This document shows, piece by piece, positions 7,562 to 15,747 of a stretch of DNA of 64,000 bases. Position 1 is the stretch's first letter, and each line of letters starts with the position of its first letter. The position numbers were made by a program, and so were the translations under genes. The notes beneath the pieces are model-generated. The model saw only the letters and a list, made by a program, of their open reading frames with translations. It did no database searches and was not told the DNA's origin. Origin of the DNA: Halorientalis regularis (GTDB taxonomy: Archaea > Halobacteriota > Halobacteria > Halobacteriales > Haloarculaceae); contig NZ_JALJCL010000017.1 of the NCBI RefSeq assembly GCF_023698535.1, positions 1 through 64,000 of the forward strand. The letters run 5' to 3'.

Positions 7562-8395
7562 ATGCAACGACGAGCCGCGGCGATATACTTCGTTCTCTTC
7601 CTCGCCATCGGGGCGGGGTCGTTCGGCTACATCAGCGTCGTCGACGCCCAGCGACCCGAAATCGACGTGCAGGGCCAGGAGCTCGGCGACGGCGATACGC
7701 TCAGAATCGGCGACCGGATCTACGTCGCCTCCGTCTCGGAGGGGAGCGGTGAACTCGCCTGGACCAACCAGTCCGCGCTGGCGACCGCGTCCCTGGAGAA
7801 CAACGCCACGACGACCTACAACAACCAGTCGTGGACGGTCGTCATCGAGAACCGCACCGACGTCTCGGAGTTCGACCTTCGCGAGGAGCTCAACGTCAGC
7901 GCCATCCTGCTCGACGACCCCGCGGTGGAAAACGAGACCGCCACCTTCCAGGGCGACGAGTACGTCGTCTACCCGGCCAACGAGACCGCTGACCGCGAAC
8001 TCGTCCGCCTCGACGAGTACCTCCCCGCGCCCGAGACGCGGACCTTCACCGTCGGTGACGAGTACGAGTACGTCGCCGAGGAAGACGGGCAAGTCACCGC
8101 CACCGTCACGAACGTGACCACGTCCGCGGCCGAACTCACCTGGACCTCCCCGCAGGAGAACACCATCTCGCTCTCCGAGGGTGGGAACGTCACCCTCGGC
8201 GGGACCCAGTACGTCGCCCACTTCCCGGACAACAGCACCGTGATCCTCTCGGAGAACGTGGACGGGTACCTCGAAGACGTCGAGCGCCAGGACTACTTCA
8301 CCGAGCGCAAGAACGGGCTCTGGGGCATCGTCTACGTCAGCCTGGGTGCCGCGATCATCCTGCTCGGCGCGGCGTACCTCCCCGTCAAGGACTAA
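7562..8395 (+). CDS. Haloarchaeal surface membrane protein, unknown function
   Basis: A 277-residue protein with one N-terminal membrane segment (about 5-24), a long extracellular region rich in Asn-X-Ser/Thr sequons, and a C-terminal membrane segment (about 252-272) with a short KD tail. Two similar beta-type repeats with TFxVGDEYEYV and YVA/YVV strands are visible. The topology suggests a protein held at both ends with its domain outside, probably N-glycosylated. An AT-rich element (AACGATTAAAAG) lies about 25 bases upstream and may be the TATA box. No known enzyme motif is seen. Confidence 0.8.
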   Translation: MQRRAAAIYFVLFLAIGAGSFGYISVVDAQRPEIDVQGQELGDGDTLRIGDRIYVASVSEGSGELAWTNQSALATASLENNATTTYNNQSWTVVIENRTDVSEFDLREELNVSAILLDDPAVENETATFQGDEYVVYPANETADRELVRLDEYLPAPETRTFTVGDEYEYVAEEDGQVTATVTNVTTSAAELTWTSPQENTISLSEGGNVTLGGTQYVAHFPDNSTVILSENVDGYLEDVERQDYFTERKNGLWGIVYVSLGAAIILLGAAYLPVKD

Positions 8396-8477
8396 CTGCG
8401 ACTCGTCGGACTCGGTTTTCGGAAAACGGCTCGTCTCGATCCGCAGGCGTTTGCCTCTCGTTCTCGTCGCGTCTCGT

Positions 8478-8684
8478 CTACGCCGGCCCCGCGTCCGTCC
8501 GCGAGAGCCAGCCCAGTCCGACACCGACGCCGATCGCCAACAGCCCGCCGATGACCTTCACGCCGCCGACGGCCCCGCCGAGCGTCGTCCAGGGTGTCCC
8601 CGCGACGGTTCCCAGCCCCGCGAGGACCAGGAACGCCCCCGTCAGCAGTCCCAGCAGTTCCAGTCTGTCACTGAAGCCTCGCAT
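8478..8684 (-). CDS. Small two-segment membrane protein
   Basis: A 68-residue protein with two hydrophobic stretches (about LLGLLTGAFLVLAGLGTVAG and VGGVKVIGGLLAIGVGVGLG) separated by a short loop. The ATG at 8684 is chosen because GGTGGAG lies five bases ahead as a ribosome-binding site; a GTG nine bases upstream is the alternative. The sequence has haloarchaeal codon bias. The function is unknown. Confidence 0.7.
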   Translation of the reverse strand: MRGFSDRLELLGLLTGAFLVLAGLGTVAGTPWTTLGGAVGGVKVIGGLLAIGVGVGLGWLSRTDAGPA

Positions 8685-8773
8685 ATGCTCCACCTACTCG
8701 GTCACCCCCGTAAAGTCCCCGGTCTCGTTTCGGCTGGCTAATCGGTCGGGAACACGTCCCGGACGAGGAGACA

Positions 8774-9009
8774 CAGGGTCGGGAGGGAGTTGAACCGAGC
8801 GGAGACGGTCGCTCGCAAGCTCACGCTGTGTCTCCCCGGGTTCAACTCCCTCTGACGGAGTCGCCGCTCACGGATTGTTCGCGGCGACGTACGGGCCGGG
8901 AGGGAGTTGAACCACGCCGGAGAACCTGCGCTCCGCGCAGAACCTCGGTCTGATTCAATCCCTCCGGGACGCAATACTGTCGCTCACGAATTGTTCGCGA
9001 CAGCGATAG
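8774..9009 (-). repeat. Post-tRNA-Lys tandem repeat units built on the tRNA 3' end
   Basis: Two units of about 120 bases follow the tRNA on the minus strand. Each starts with a hairpin. Unit 1 has CTGTCGC/GCGACAG (8977-8983, 8997-9003) and unit 2 has GTCGCCGC/GCGGCGAC (8860-8867, 8881-8888). Both have a 13-base loop, GAACAATTCGTGA or GAACAATCCGTGA. Each unit then carries an inverted copy of the tRNA T-arm, a GC-rich spacer, and a direct copy of the tRNA end (GGTTCAACTCCCTCC plus CGGCCC-like bases). The direct copies end at about 8893 and 8777. The pattern equals that after tRNA-Cys, but the T-arm copied is that of tRNA-Lys. Confidence 0.8.
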
Positions 9010-9121
9010 CGGGCCGGGAGGGAGTTGAACCCCCGACCATCTGGTCACTCCCGAATTCGCCCGGATCGAACGGGCGAACTCGTTAAAAGCCAGACGCTCT
9101 GCCTAACTGAGCTACCGGCCC
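9010..9121 (-). tRNA. tRNA-Lys (UUU) with intron
   Basis: On the minus strand the acceptor GGGCCGG (9121-9115) pairs with CCGGCCC (9017-9011), with discriminator G at 9010. The D stem is GCTC/GAGC. The anticodon stem TCTGG (9094-9090) pairs with CCAGA (9044-9040), and the mature loop CTTTTAA gives anticodon UUU. The T arm is GGGGG-TTCAACT-CCCTC. A 38-base intron interrupts the loop at the canonical 37/38 site (9083-9046). The two exons rejoin into a perfect tRNA. Confidence 0.95.
9046..9083 (-). other. tRNA-Lys intron (bulge-helix-bulge type)
   Basis: Insertion between positions 37 and 38 of the anticodon loop. The intron forms its own hairpin, TTCGCCCG/CGGGCGAA with a seven-base TTCGATC loop. 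Together with the extended anticodon stem it can present the bulge-helix-bulge cut by the archaeal splicing endonuclease. The boundary may shift by one base because both ends carry an A. Confidence 0.85.
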
Positions 9122-9176
9122 TCGTGCGAACGTGAGGCGGTCGGGTGGTAAACAGTTTCGATCCACTGCAAGCGGA

Positions 9177-9845
9177 TCAGTCGTCGAGGTACGATTCCAG
9201 TGCCTCGCCGACCAGCCGACCAGGATCGACGTCTTCCAGCGCGGCCTGCCGGCGGAGCTCGCAGTAGGCGTCCTGGGACAACTCCATCGACATCTCGCCG
9301 AGTGTGACGCCCTTGGCGGCCAGGGCTTCCTCGACGGTGTGGCCGTCGTTGACGGTGCTGGCCGCCGAGCGGATCTGGCGTACGGTGAGATCGTGATCGA
9401 GGGCGGCCCACGCGAGCAACAGGCGGGCCTCACCGGCCACGCGGGCGATGTGTTTGGCGGCGGTGGGTGCGATCTCGCCTTTGGCGACGTGGCGGCGGAT
9501 CGACCGCGGGAGGTCGTGGACCCGCGACCACTTCCGAATGAACGCCACGGTGGCGTCGCCGCCGGCGCGCTCGGCCGCGGCCTTGTAGGACCCTTCGCCC
9601 CGTACGAGGGCGGCACAGGCGGCCGCGCCCCGGAGCATGTAGACGTTGTCGGGGGCACCGGCGGTGTTCTGTGAGAACTGGCGGACGGTTTCGGCGGCTT
9701 CCGCGAGGCTGTCGAGGTCCTCCGGATCGAACGCGACGGCACGCTCGGCGTGCTCGCCAGTGAGCGTCGGGTCGCCTCTGATGACGGGACGGCCCACTGG
9801 CGACTCGCGGTCCGTGGGCGGTCCCTCCGCGGGCCCATCGGTCAT
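9177..9845 (-). CDS. DUF7119-like conserved haloarchaeal protein
   Basis: A 222-residue soluble, mainly helical protein. After a charged N-terminal 25 residues it contains helices with VRQFSQNTAGAPDNVYMLRG, FIRKWSRVHDLPRSIRRHVA and TAAKHIARVAGEARLLLAWA, then a DLTVRQIRSAASTVNDG segment that resembles a helix-turn-helix. The pattern matches a haloarchaea-specific family (DUF7119). Function is unknown, though the HTH-like segment permits DNA or RNA binding. It is transcribed away from the small coupled genes upstream. Confidence 0.75.
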   Translation of the reverse strand: MTDGPAEGPPTDRESPVGRPVIRGDPTLTGEHAERAVAFDPEDLDSLAEAAETVRQFSQNTAGAPDNVYMLRGAAACAALVRGEGSYKAAAERAGGDATVAFIRKWSRVHDLPRSIRRHVAKGEIAPTAAKHIARVAGEARLLLAWAALDHDLTVRQIRSAASTVNDGHTVEEALAAKGVTLGEMSMELSQDAYCELRRQAALEDVDPGRLVGEALESYLDD

Positions 9846-9901
9846 CGATTCGTGGTAAGGCGACGAATGATAAAAGAGTCCCGTAGGTCGCCGGACATTC
9901 G

Positions 9902-10042
9902 TCAGTCGTCCGCGGCCTCGCGGCGCTCGCTGGTGTGCTCCCAGACTTCGGCACAGCCACAGCCGTCATCCAGGTCGTCGAGATGGTCGGTTGGCACGTC
10001 CTCTTCCTCCTCCGTGTCAGGGTCTGTTGCGTGTTCGCTCAT
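9902..10042 (-). CDS. 46-residue acidic CxC mini-protein
   Basis: A very small gene encoding an acidic protein (TDPDTEEEEDVPTDHL) with a central DDGCGCAEVWEHTSERR segment. The CxC pair plus His could bind a metal ion. Its ATG overlaps the stop of the upstream 33-residue gene (ATGA), so the two are translationally coupled. The acidic composition and GC-rich third positions argue for real coding sequence. Function unknown. Confidence 0.65.
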   Translation of the reverse strand: MSEHATDPDTEEEEDVPTDHLDDLDDGCGCAEVWEHTSERREAADD

Positions 10043-10140
10043 CGATAATCCAGCTCCTGGTCTGGTTCGTACAGCTCCGGCGCAACGTCCGCTGGGGCCT
10101 GTCGGGCCACGCCGTCGGTCACACCGTCACTGTCAATCAT
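10039..10140 (-). CDS. 33-residue mini-protein coupled to the next gene
   Basis: A 34-codon gene starting ATGATTGACAGTGACGGT, with GGAG four bases ahead of the ATG as ribosome-binding site. The product (MIDSDGVTDGVARQ..., ending ELYEPDQELDYR) is acidic with no membrane segment. Its TGA overlaps the ATG of the 46-residue gene. A possible TATA element (CTTATGATGG) lies upstream on the minus strand. It is too short for homology judgment by eye, and the SD plus overlap are the support. Confidence 0.55.
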   Translation of the reverse strand: MIDSDGVTDGVARQAPADVAPELYEPDQELDYR

Positions 10141-10372
10141 CACTCCTCTGTAATGGCCCTACCATCATAAGGCCTCCCGCAACTGTAATCCTCACCCGTA
10201 CTCCCGACTACCGGCAAAGTATGTCTCTTCCTCTGACTACGATTCGTGGTATCGCGTCACACTGGCCGCTGGGGACGGTCAGATGCCCGTCCGATCCCTG
10301 TGGGCGGCCCGACCCCGGCGAGTATTGTCCGCGCCGGACCACTCAGGTGGCTTGGGTATCAAGAGCGAGCGA

Positions 10373-10711
10373 ATGACCACCGACGTCCACCAACTCGACG
10401 ACGGTGCCTGGATCAGCGTCAACGACTCCCGGGAGATCAACGTCTCCGATCTGTGGCTGTTGGCCCGCCACGAGTTCTGTGACTGCGAGATGGCGGACTT
10501 CCTCGCGGAAGGCGTCGTCGAGGTCGGCGTCGACTACCCCGACATCGACGCCCGGTTCGCCGGGCGCTGTATCCAGTGTGGGACAGAGGGCGTCACCGAC
10601 TGGCTCACCGTCGGCCGCGTCATCGACCCCGAAGACGGGCAATTCTACGGCGTCGTCCCCGAGAGCGTCCACGTACCGCGGAAACGAACGCGACTGGCCC
10701 GTCCGGAATAG
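10373..10711 (+). CDS. Cys-rich haloarchaeal protein, possible zinc site
   Basis: A 112-residue soluble acidic protein with two cysteine pairs, EFCDCEMADF near residue 40 and RCIQCGTEGV near residue 70, that together could form a four-Cys metal site. The start at 10373 (MTTDVHQL) is chosen because the upstream extension is basic and low in acidic residues. It precedes the nitrite/sulfite reductase by about 90 bases on the same strand, but no functional link is shown. Confidence 0.7.
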   Translation: MTTDVHQLDDGAWISVNDSREINVSDLWLLARHEFCDCEMADFLAEGVVEVGVDYPDIDARFAGRCIQCGTEGVTDWLTVGRVIDPEDGQFYGVVPESVHVPRKRTRLARPE

Positions 10712-10798
10712 CCGGCAACATAATCCGCTACCACGAAGAGGTGGGGAGGTTTGTCGGTGGGCAGAACTGTATATGAGTGTAGCGCTAGACCTCTGGAT

Positions 10799-12562
10799 AT
10801 GCCGAGCAAGGTCGAGAACTGGAAATCTGAGGTCTACGGATCGGAGATCCGTGAGCACCTCATGGAGTTCGCGGAGGAGGGCTGGGACGCGATTCCCGAA
10901 GACGAACACGACGCCTGGTTCGAGCGGTTCAAGTGGTGGGGCCTGTACCACCAGCGGTCGGGCCAGGAGAGCTACTTCATGATGCGTATCGGGACGCCCA
11001 ACGGCGTGATCGAGTCCGGCCAGCTCGAGGTCATCGGCGAGATCGCCAAGGAGTACGCGACCGGCCCCGTCGACAACCCCGAGTTCGGTGCGGCGTACTG
11101 TGACTGGACGACCCGCCAGTCGATCCAGCTCCACTGGATCAAACTGGAAGACGTGCCGGAAATTTTCGAGAAACTGGAATCTAACGGTCTTTCTACCCAG
11201 CAGGCCTGCGGCGACTCCTGGCGCAACATCGTCGGCTGTCCGGTCGCCGGCAAGGACAAGCACGAACACATCGACGCCTGGCCCGTCGCCGAAGACCTCC
11301 ACGAGGAGTTCAAGGGCAACGACGACTACGCCAACCTGCCCCGGAAGTGGAAGGTGTCAGTGACGGGGTGTGACCAGGGCTGTGGTCAGGGCGACATCAA
11401 CGACCTGGCCTTCGAGCCCGCCGAGAAGGACGGCGAACTCGGCTTCAACGTCCGGGTCGGCGGTGGGCTCTCCCGAAAGGAACCGCGCTTCGCCCGCGAC
11501 ATCGACGTGTGGGTACCTCCGGAACAGGCCAGCGACGTGGCCGCCGGGATGAGTGCCCTGTTCCGCGAGTACGGCGACCGCGAGGACCGCTTCAACGCCC
11601 GCATCAAGTTCCTGATGGACGAGTGGGGCCCCGAAAAGATGCGCCGCGTCCTGCAGGAGGAGTTCGTCGACTTCGAGCTCCCGACGGCGGGCGAGGACAT
11701 GCGCGACCAGTACACCTACAACGCCGGCCACGACGACGGCCACGGCGACCACGTGGGCGTCCACGAACAGCCCGACGGCAACTACTACGTCGGCCTGGAC
11801 GTGCTCGTCGGCCGGATGGGTGCCGACGACACGCTGGAACTGGCCGAACTCGCCGAGGAGTACGGCTCCGGGGAGGTCCGCCTGACCCAGCGCCAGAACG
11901 TCATCGTCACCGACGTGCCCGAGGAGAACCTCGACGCCCTGCTCGACGAGCCGCTGCTAGAGGACTACTCGCCGGACCCGCACCCGTTCATGCGGGGTTC
12001 CATCGCCTGTACGGGTTCGGAGTTCTGTTCGCTGTCGATCACCGAGACGAAGAACCGCCAGGTCCGGTACGCCCGCTGGCTCAAGGACAACGTCGACCTC
12101 CCCGACGGCGTCGAGGACTTCCACATCCACCTGTCGGGCTGTACGGCCTCCTGTGCTCAGCCCCAGATCGCCGACGTGTCCCTGCGCGGTATGAAGACGC
12201 GCAAGGACGGCGAGCCGGTCGAGGCCTTCGACATCGGCCTCGGCGGCGGCCTCGGCGAGGACCCGCACTTCGCCGACTGGGTGGAGATGCGCGTCGCCGC
12301 CGACGAGGTCCCCGGCTACATCCAGAACCTGCTGGCGACCTACGAGGACCAGCGCGAGGACGGCGAGACCTTCCGGGAGTTCGTCGCGGCCCGCGACGAG
12401 GACGAACTGCAGGACCTCGCGGAGGCCGAGGAGACCAGCTACGATGACCCGTACATGCACAACACGAAGATGACGTGGTACCCATACGCCGAGGACGACG
12501 ACATGAACGCCTCGCCGGCACCCACGGACGGCTCCGGCCAGCCGCTTCCCTCCGACGACTGA
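10799..12562 (+). CDS. nirA: Ferredoxin-dependent nitrite/sulfite reductase
   Basis: A 587-residue siroheme/[4Fe-4S] reductase with the duplicated ferredoxin-like and catalytic halves of the family. The cluster-binding cysteines are visible as C404-x5-C410 (CTGSEFC) and C448-x3-C452 (CTASC). The N-terminal half has the related but degenerate TGCDQGCGQGDI. It would reduce nitrite to ammonia or sulfite to sulfide with six electrons from ferredoxin. Haloarchaeal NirA proteins have this layout, but sequence alone does not separate nitrite from sulfite specificity, and no nitrate reductase or transporter lies nearby. The start at MPSKVENWKS is preferred because it fits the family length. Confidence 0.9.
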   Translation: MPSKVENWKSEVYGSEIREHLMEFAEEGWDAIPEDEHDAWFERFKWWGLYHQRSGQESYFMMRIGTPNGVIESGQLEVIGEIAKEYATGPVDNPEFGAAYCDWTTRQSIQLHWIKLEDVPEIFEKLESNGLSTQQACGDSWRNIVGCPVAGKDKHEHIDAWPVAEDLHEEFKGNDDYANLPRKWKVSVTGCDQGCGQGDINDLAFEPAEKDGELGFNVRVGGGLSRKEPRFARDIDVWVPPEQASDVAAGMSALFREYGDREDRFNARIKFLMDEWGPEKMRRVLQEEFVDFELPTAGEDMRDQYTYNAGHDDGHGDHVGVHEQPDGNYYVGLDVLVGRMGADDTLELAELAEEYGSGEVRLTQRQNVIVTDVPEENLDALLDEPLLEDYSPDPHPFMRGSIACTGSEFCSLSITETKNRQVRYARWLKDNVDLPDGVEDFHIHLSGCTASCAQPQIADVSLRGMKTRKDGEPVEAFDIGLGGGLGEDPHFADWVEMRVAADEVPGYIQNLLATYEDQREDGETFREFVAARDEDELQDLAEAEETSYDDPYMHNTKMTWYPYAEDDDMNASPAPTDGSGQPLPSDD

Positions 12563-12628
12563 GGAGCGTTTTCCCGCCGACCGAGCGAATCCGTTTTCCC
12601 GAACCGCGTCCGTTCGCGGACACGCGGC

Positions 12629-13663
12629 TCAGATAACGTACGTCTCGAACAGCAGAAAGAACAACGGCAACAGCACTGACGAGGCGAGCCGTGATGCTAT
12701 CGACAGCGACATCGGGTACAGGCTCACGCTGTCGTAGGTCCCGTACGCGGTCCGGAGTTCCTCGAGTTTCATCTGGAGTGTTTCGATCTCTTCGGGGTCG
12801 TCGGCCGCCATGAGCCGATCGCTGAGGTCGTGGATCCGTTCGCGCGTGTCGTTTAGCTGCGCTTGCTTGATCTCGTTCGCACGACGGTTGATGTAGACCG
12901 TCGGGAACGCGAACGAACCGACGATCAGGCCGATGTAGACCGCGACGAGAAGATAGATGATGCCGCTGCCGCCGCCGACACGGACGACGTCGAACGCGAG
13001 GGGGAGCCCCAGCGCGCCGATCGAGAGCATCGTCGTCGTCCGGATCGCGAAGTAACCGATAGTGCTGAGTCCGCCGAGGCCGTCGGGGTGTAACGGATCG
13101 ATGCTGAAATCCAACTGACCGATCTCGCGAATACAGAGCGTCGTCGTGGCGGCCATGCGGATGCCGACGGCGGTGATCGCGCCACCCCAGGCGGTAAAGA
13201 CCAGATAGACGAGGTAGGCGGGATCGGTGTACCCGGGGACCCCGAGCGCCCGGAAATACCCGTCGTTGGCGAGGATCGCGAACAGAATCAACGCGGTCCA
13301 GACGACGGTCGTCGCCCCCATGTCGGTAAAAAACGCCCTGTACCGGGCGGCGATAGCCCGGAGTTCCCGGTTGTCCTCGTGGGGTGTTACCTCCGTGGCT
13401 CGCTCGACGAACGTCGGGAGGACGACGGTGTCGTACCGCCAGATCAGTACCGTTGCGACCGCGATCATCGCCGACGCGAGCAGTTGACTTCCGAGGAACA
13501 CCCGCCGGACGTCGAAACCGATGAACGCCAGAAACACTCCTGTAAGCGCGAACGGAACCAGTCCGACGGTGAGCAGTATCGTCGGCACAGGGCCGACCGG
13601 ACTGCGCTCGACGAACACCCGTGAGAGCCGCGTCACCCAGACCTCCTCGGCGTTCTCGTCCAT
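12629..13663 (-). CDS. Haloarchaeal multi-pass membrane protein, unknown
   Basis: A 344-residue protein with about seven hydrophobic segments, among them TILLTVGLVPFALTGVFLAF, LLASAMIAVATVLIW, VVWTALILFAILA and the final VLLPLFFLLFETYVI. A charged cytoplasmic coiled region with DTRERIHDLSDRLMAADD and EIETLQMKLEELRT sits before the last segment. No transporter signature is recognised. It is convergent with the reductase gene and divergent from DUF6360. Confidence 0.75.
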   Translation of the reverse strand: MDENAEEVWVTRLSRVFVERSPVGPVPTILLTVGLVPFALTGVFLAFIGFDVRRVFLGSQLLASAMIAVATVLIWRYDTVVLPTFVERATEVTPHEDNRELRAIAARYRAFFTDMGATTVVWTALILFAILANDGYFRALGVPGYTDPAYLVYLVFTAWGGAITAVGIRMAATTTLCIREIGQLDFSIDPLHPDGLGGLSTIGYFAIRTTTMLSIGALGLPLAFDVVRVGGGSGIIYLLVAVYIGLIVGSFAFPTVYINRRANEIKQAQLNDTRERIHDLSDRLMAADDPEEIETLQMKLEELRTAYGTYDSVSLYPMSLSIASRLASSVLLPLFFLLFETYVI

Positions 13664-13825
13664 ACCGACGGTGACGGGGCTCGACAGTTAAACGTTCGAG
13701 AGACCTCCTGTACTGAGTTCTGGCCCGGCGAACGCACCGGACGCAAGGGACGGTCTGTGGCGACGGTCGTCCGGGACGACACGACGATGAAAAAAGTGGA
13801 AGTGTCGGCCCGCCCAATCGCCAGT

Positions 13826-14110
13826 ATGGTAGACCGACTCCTGAAAGTCAACGCCTACACTACGTTCGACCTGCTGGACGGCCGCGTCGAGGGCCACGGC
13901 TTCGACGAGGAGGCCCTGGCCGTTCTGAACGTCACCGCGCCGCGCCAAGACCCAGACCACGTCAAACTCCAGTTGGAGATGGACAACACGCAACTCGATT
14001 CGGTGGAGCCCCACGCCGACCACGTCACGCTCTCGGCGGCAGAAGCCCGGGAACTCGCGGCCGAACTCGAAGAGTACGCCGGGAAGGTCGAGGCCGCACA
14101 GTCCGAGTGA
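13826..14110 (+). CDS. DUF6360 family protein
   Basis: A 94-residue acidic protein starting MVDRLLKVNAYTTFDLLDGR, typical of the haloarchaeal DUF6360 family. It looks like a small alpha/beta fold with strands TFDLLDGRVEGHGF and HVKLQLEMDN and a C-terminal helix (AEARELAAELEEYAGKVE). Function unknown. The internal ATG is used because the upstream extension crosses a non-acidic stretch. Confidence 0.85.
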   Translation: MVDRLLKVNAYTTFDLLDGRVEGHGFDEEALAVLNVTAPRQDPDHVKLQLEMDNTQLDSVEPHADHVTLSAAEARELAAELEEYAGKVEAAQSE

Positions 14111-14173
14111 GCGGGCTCGGGGGCCGACCGAACCGCACTACTATGTGGGATGGGTCCGAATCTCACACCGTCG

Positions 14174-14470
14174 ATGGACCCCGACGGGAACCCCGCTTCG
14201 CGCGAACTCGGCTTCTGTCCGTGCTGTGGCTACCAGTCCCTGCCCGAGGACCAGCCGGGGTCCTACGAGGTCTGTCCCGTCTGTGACTGGATGGACGACC
14301 CCGTCCAGTTCCACAATCCGGCCTACGTCGGGGACACCAACCACGTCTCGCTGGCCGAGGCCCGGAAGAACTTCGAGGAACACGGGGCCTGTACGCCGGG
14401 GGCCGCGCCGGACACCCGCGCCCCCCGCGACGACGAGCGCCGGGACCCCAACTGGCCCTACGAGGAATAG
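14174..14470 (+). CDS. CPCC-type cysteine-rich protein
   Basis: A 98-residue protein with GFCPCCGYQSL and a second pair YEVCPVCDWMDD, the CPCC family arrangement expected to bind zinc, followed by NPAYVGDTNHVSLAEARKNF. The start at MDPDGNPAS leaves a short N-terminus. A GTG/ATG 24 bases upstream is the alternative. The role is unknown in this family. Confidence 0.82.
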   Translation: MDPDGNPASRELGFCPCCGYQSLPEDQPGSYEVCPVCDWMDDPVQFHNPAYVGDTNHVSLAEARKNFEEHGACTPGAAPDTRAPRDDERRDPNWPYEE

Positions 14471-14500
14471 TTTTCTGTCGCTGGGGCTCCAAGACAGGGT

Positions 14501-15469
14501 ATGTCCGAGTGGACGACGGCACAGATGCCCGACCTGTCGGGCGAGACAGTGATCGTCACCGGCGCGAACAGCGGTCTCGGGTTCGAGGGAGCACGGGCCT
14601 TCGCCGACGCGGGCGCGACGGTCGTCATGGCTTGCCGGAGCGTCGAGCGCGGCGAGTCCGCGGCCGACGAGATCCGCCGCGACGCACCCCCGGGTGCCCT
14701 CTCCGTGCTGGAACTCGATCTGGCCAACCTCGACAGCGTCGCGGCCTTCGCCGAGACGTTCACCGACGAGTACGACGCCCTGCGCGCGCTCTGTAACAAC
14801 GCGGGCGTGATGGCGGTTCCCCGGAGCGAGACCGACGACGGGTTCGAGATGCAACTCGGCGTGAACCACCTCGGCCACTTCGCGCTGACGGGCCATCTGC
14901 TGGACACCCTGCGCGACACCGACGGCGAGAGCCGCGTCGTCACCCAGTCCAGTGGTCTCCACGAGAACGGCGAGATCGACTTTTCGGACCTCCAGAGCGA
15001 GCGCGACTACGGCAAGTGGGACGCCTACGGCCAGAGCAAGCTGGCCAACCTGCTCGTTGCCTTCGAGCTGGATCGCCGCCTCGACACGGCCGGCGTCGAC
15101 GGCGTCACGAGCGTCGGCTGTCACCCGGGCTACGCCGACACGAACCTCCAGCGTCGCGGCCCCGAACAGGCCGGCTCGACGCTCCGACTGGCGATGATGC
15201 AAGTCGCCAACGCCGTCTTCGCACAGGATGCCGCGACCGGCGCGCTCCCGATGCTGTACGCCGCGACGGCGCCCGACCTCGAGGGCGGCGAGTACATCGG
15301 GCCCAGTGGGTTCATGAACATGCGTGGGCCGCCTGCGGAGGACACGCCCTCCCGCCGGTCCCGCGACCCCGAGCGCGCGCGCCGGCTCTGGGATGTCTCC
15401 GAGGACCTGACCGGCGTGACCTACGACCTGCCCGAGGCGACCGCGACGGCCGGGGCCGGCGACGACTGA
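14501..15469 (+). CDS. Short-chain dehydrogenase/reductase
   Basis: A 322-residue classical SDR with a Rossmann NAD(P) motif VTGANSGLGFEGA (about residues 20-32), NNAGVM, catalytic Ser in VTQSSGLH and YGQSK active site. The long C-terminus after the active site resembles the retinol dehydrogenase / protochlorophyllide reductase-like branch. It would oxidise or reduce a lipid-like alcohol or ketone. The substrate is not visible. It ends ten bases before the convergent glutaredoxin-like gene. Confidence 0.9.
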   Translation: MSEWTTAQMPDLSGETVIVTGANSGLGFEGARAFADAGATVVMACRSVERGESAADEIRRDAPPGALSVLELDLANLDSVAAFAETFTDEYDALRALCNNAGVMAVPRSETDDGFEMQLGVNHLGHFALTGHLLDTLRDTDGESRVVTQSSGLHENGEIDFSDLQSERDYGKWDAYGQSKLANLLVAFELDRRLDTAGVDGVTSVGCHPGYADTNLQRRGPEQAGSTLRLAMMQVANAVFAQDAATGALPMLYAATAPDLEGGEYIGPSGFMNMRGPPAEDTPSRRSRDPERARRLWDVSEDLTGVTYDLPEATATAGAGDD

Positions 15470-15478
15470 CACCGACCG

Positions 15479-15721
15479 TCAGCTCTCCAGTTCCCGGCGG
15501 AGTTCGGCCGCGTCGACTCGGAACTTGAACTTGGGTGTCCCGTCCACGAGGACGTAGGGGACGCGTTCGCCGTACGCCTCGCGGAGGTCGGGGTCCTCGT
15601 CCACGTCGATCTCCTCGATCTCGACCTCGACCGACATCTCATCGGCCACCGTCTCGATGGTCGCTTTCGCCTCGTCACAGAGGTGGCAGTTCTCCCGGGA
15701 GTAGACGGTGACTTCGGGCAT
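15479..15721 (-). CDS. Glutaredoxin-like thiol protein
   Basis: An 80-residue thioredoxin-fold protein with active site C12-H-L-C15 close to the N-terminus (VTVYSRENCHLC), the conserved cis-Pro region RVPYVLVDGTP, and a C-terminal helix. It fits the glutaredoxin/DUF836-like family and would carry out thiol-disulfide exchange. The ATG giving MPEVTVYSRE matches family starts better than one ten codons upstream. It lies just downstream of a CoA-disulfide-reductase-like gene on the same strand, suggesting a shared redox role. Confidence 0.86.
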   Translation of the reverse strand: MPEVTVYSRENCHLCDEAKATIETVADEMSVEVEIEEIDVDEDPDLREAYGERVPYVLVDGTPKFKFRVDAAELRRELES

Positions 15722-15747
15722 ACGCGAGTGCTGGGCGGCCGCGGGGA

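Noticed and set aside
8738-8974. Small ORFs reading FNSLPA across the tRNA-Lys repeats
   Set aside because: These frames arise from the antisense of tRNA T-arm copies and have no codon bias or ribosome-binding site.
8774-9009. Classical attL/attR pair of an integrated virus or plasmid
   Set aside because: The copies are about 120 bases apart with no gene between them, and no integrase is in the region. Degenerate repeats are better described as tandem units.
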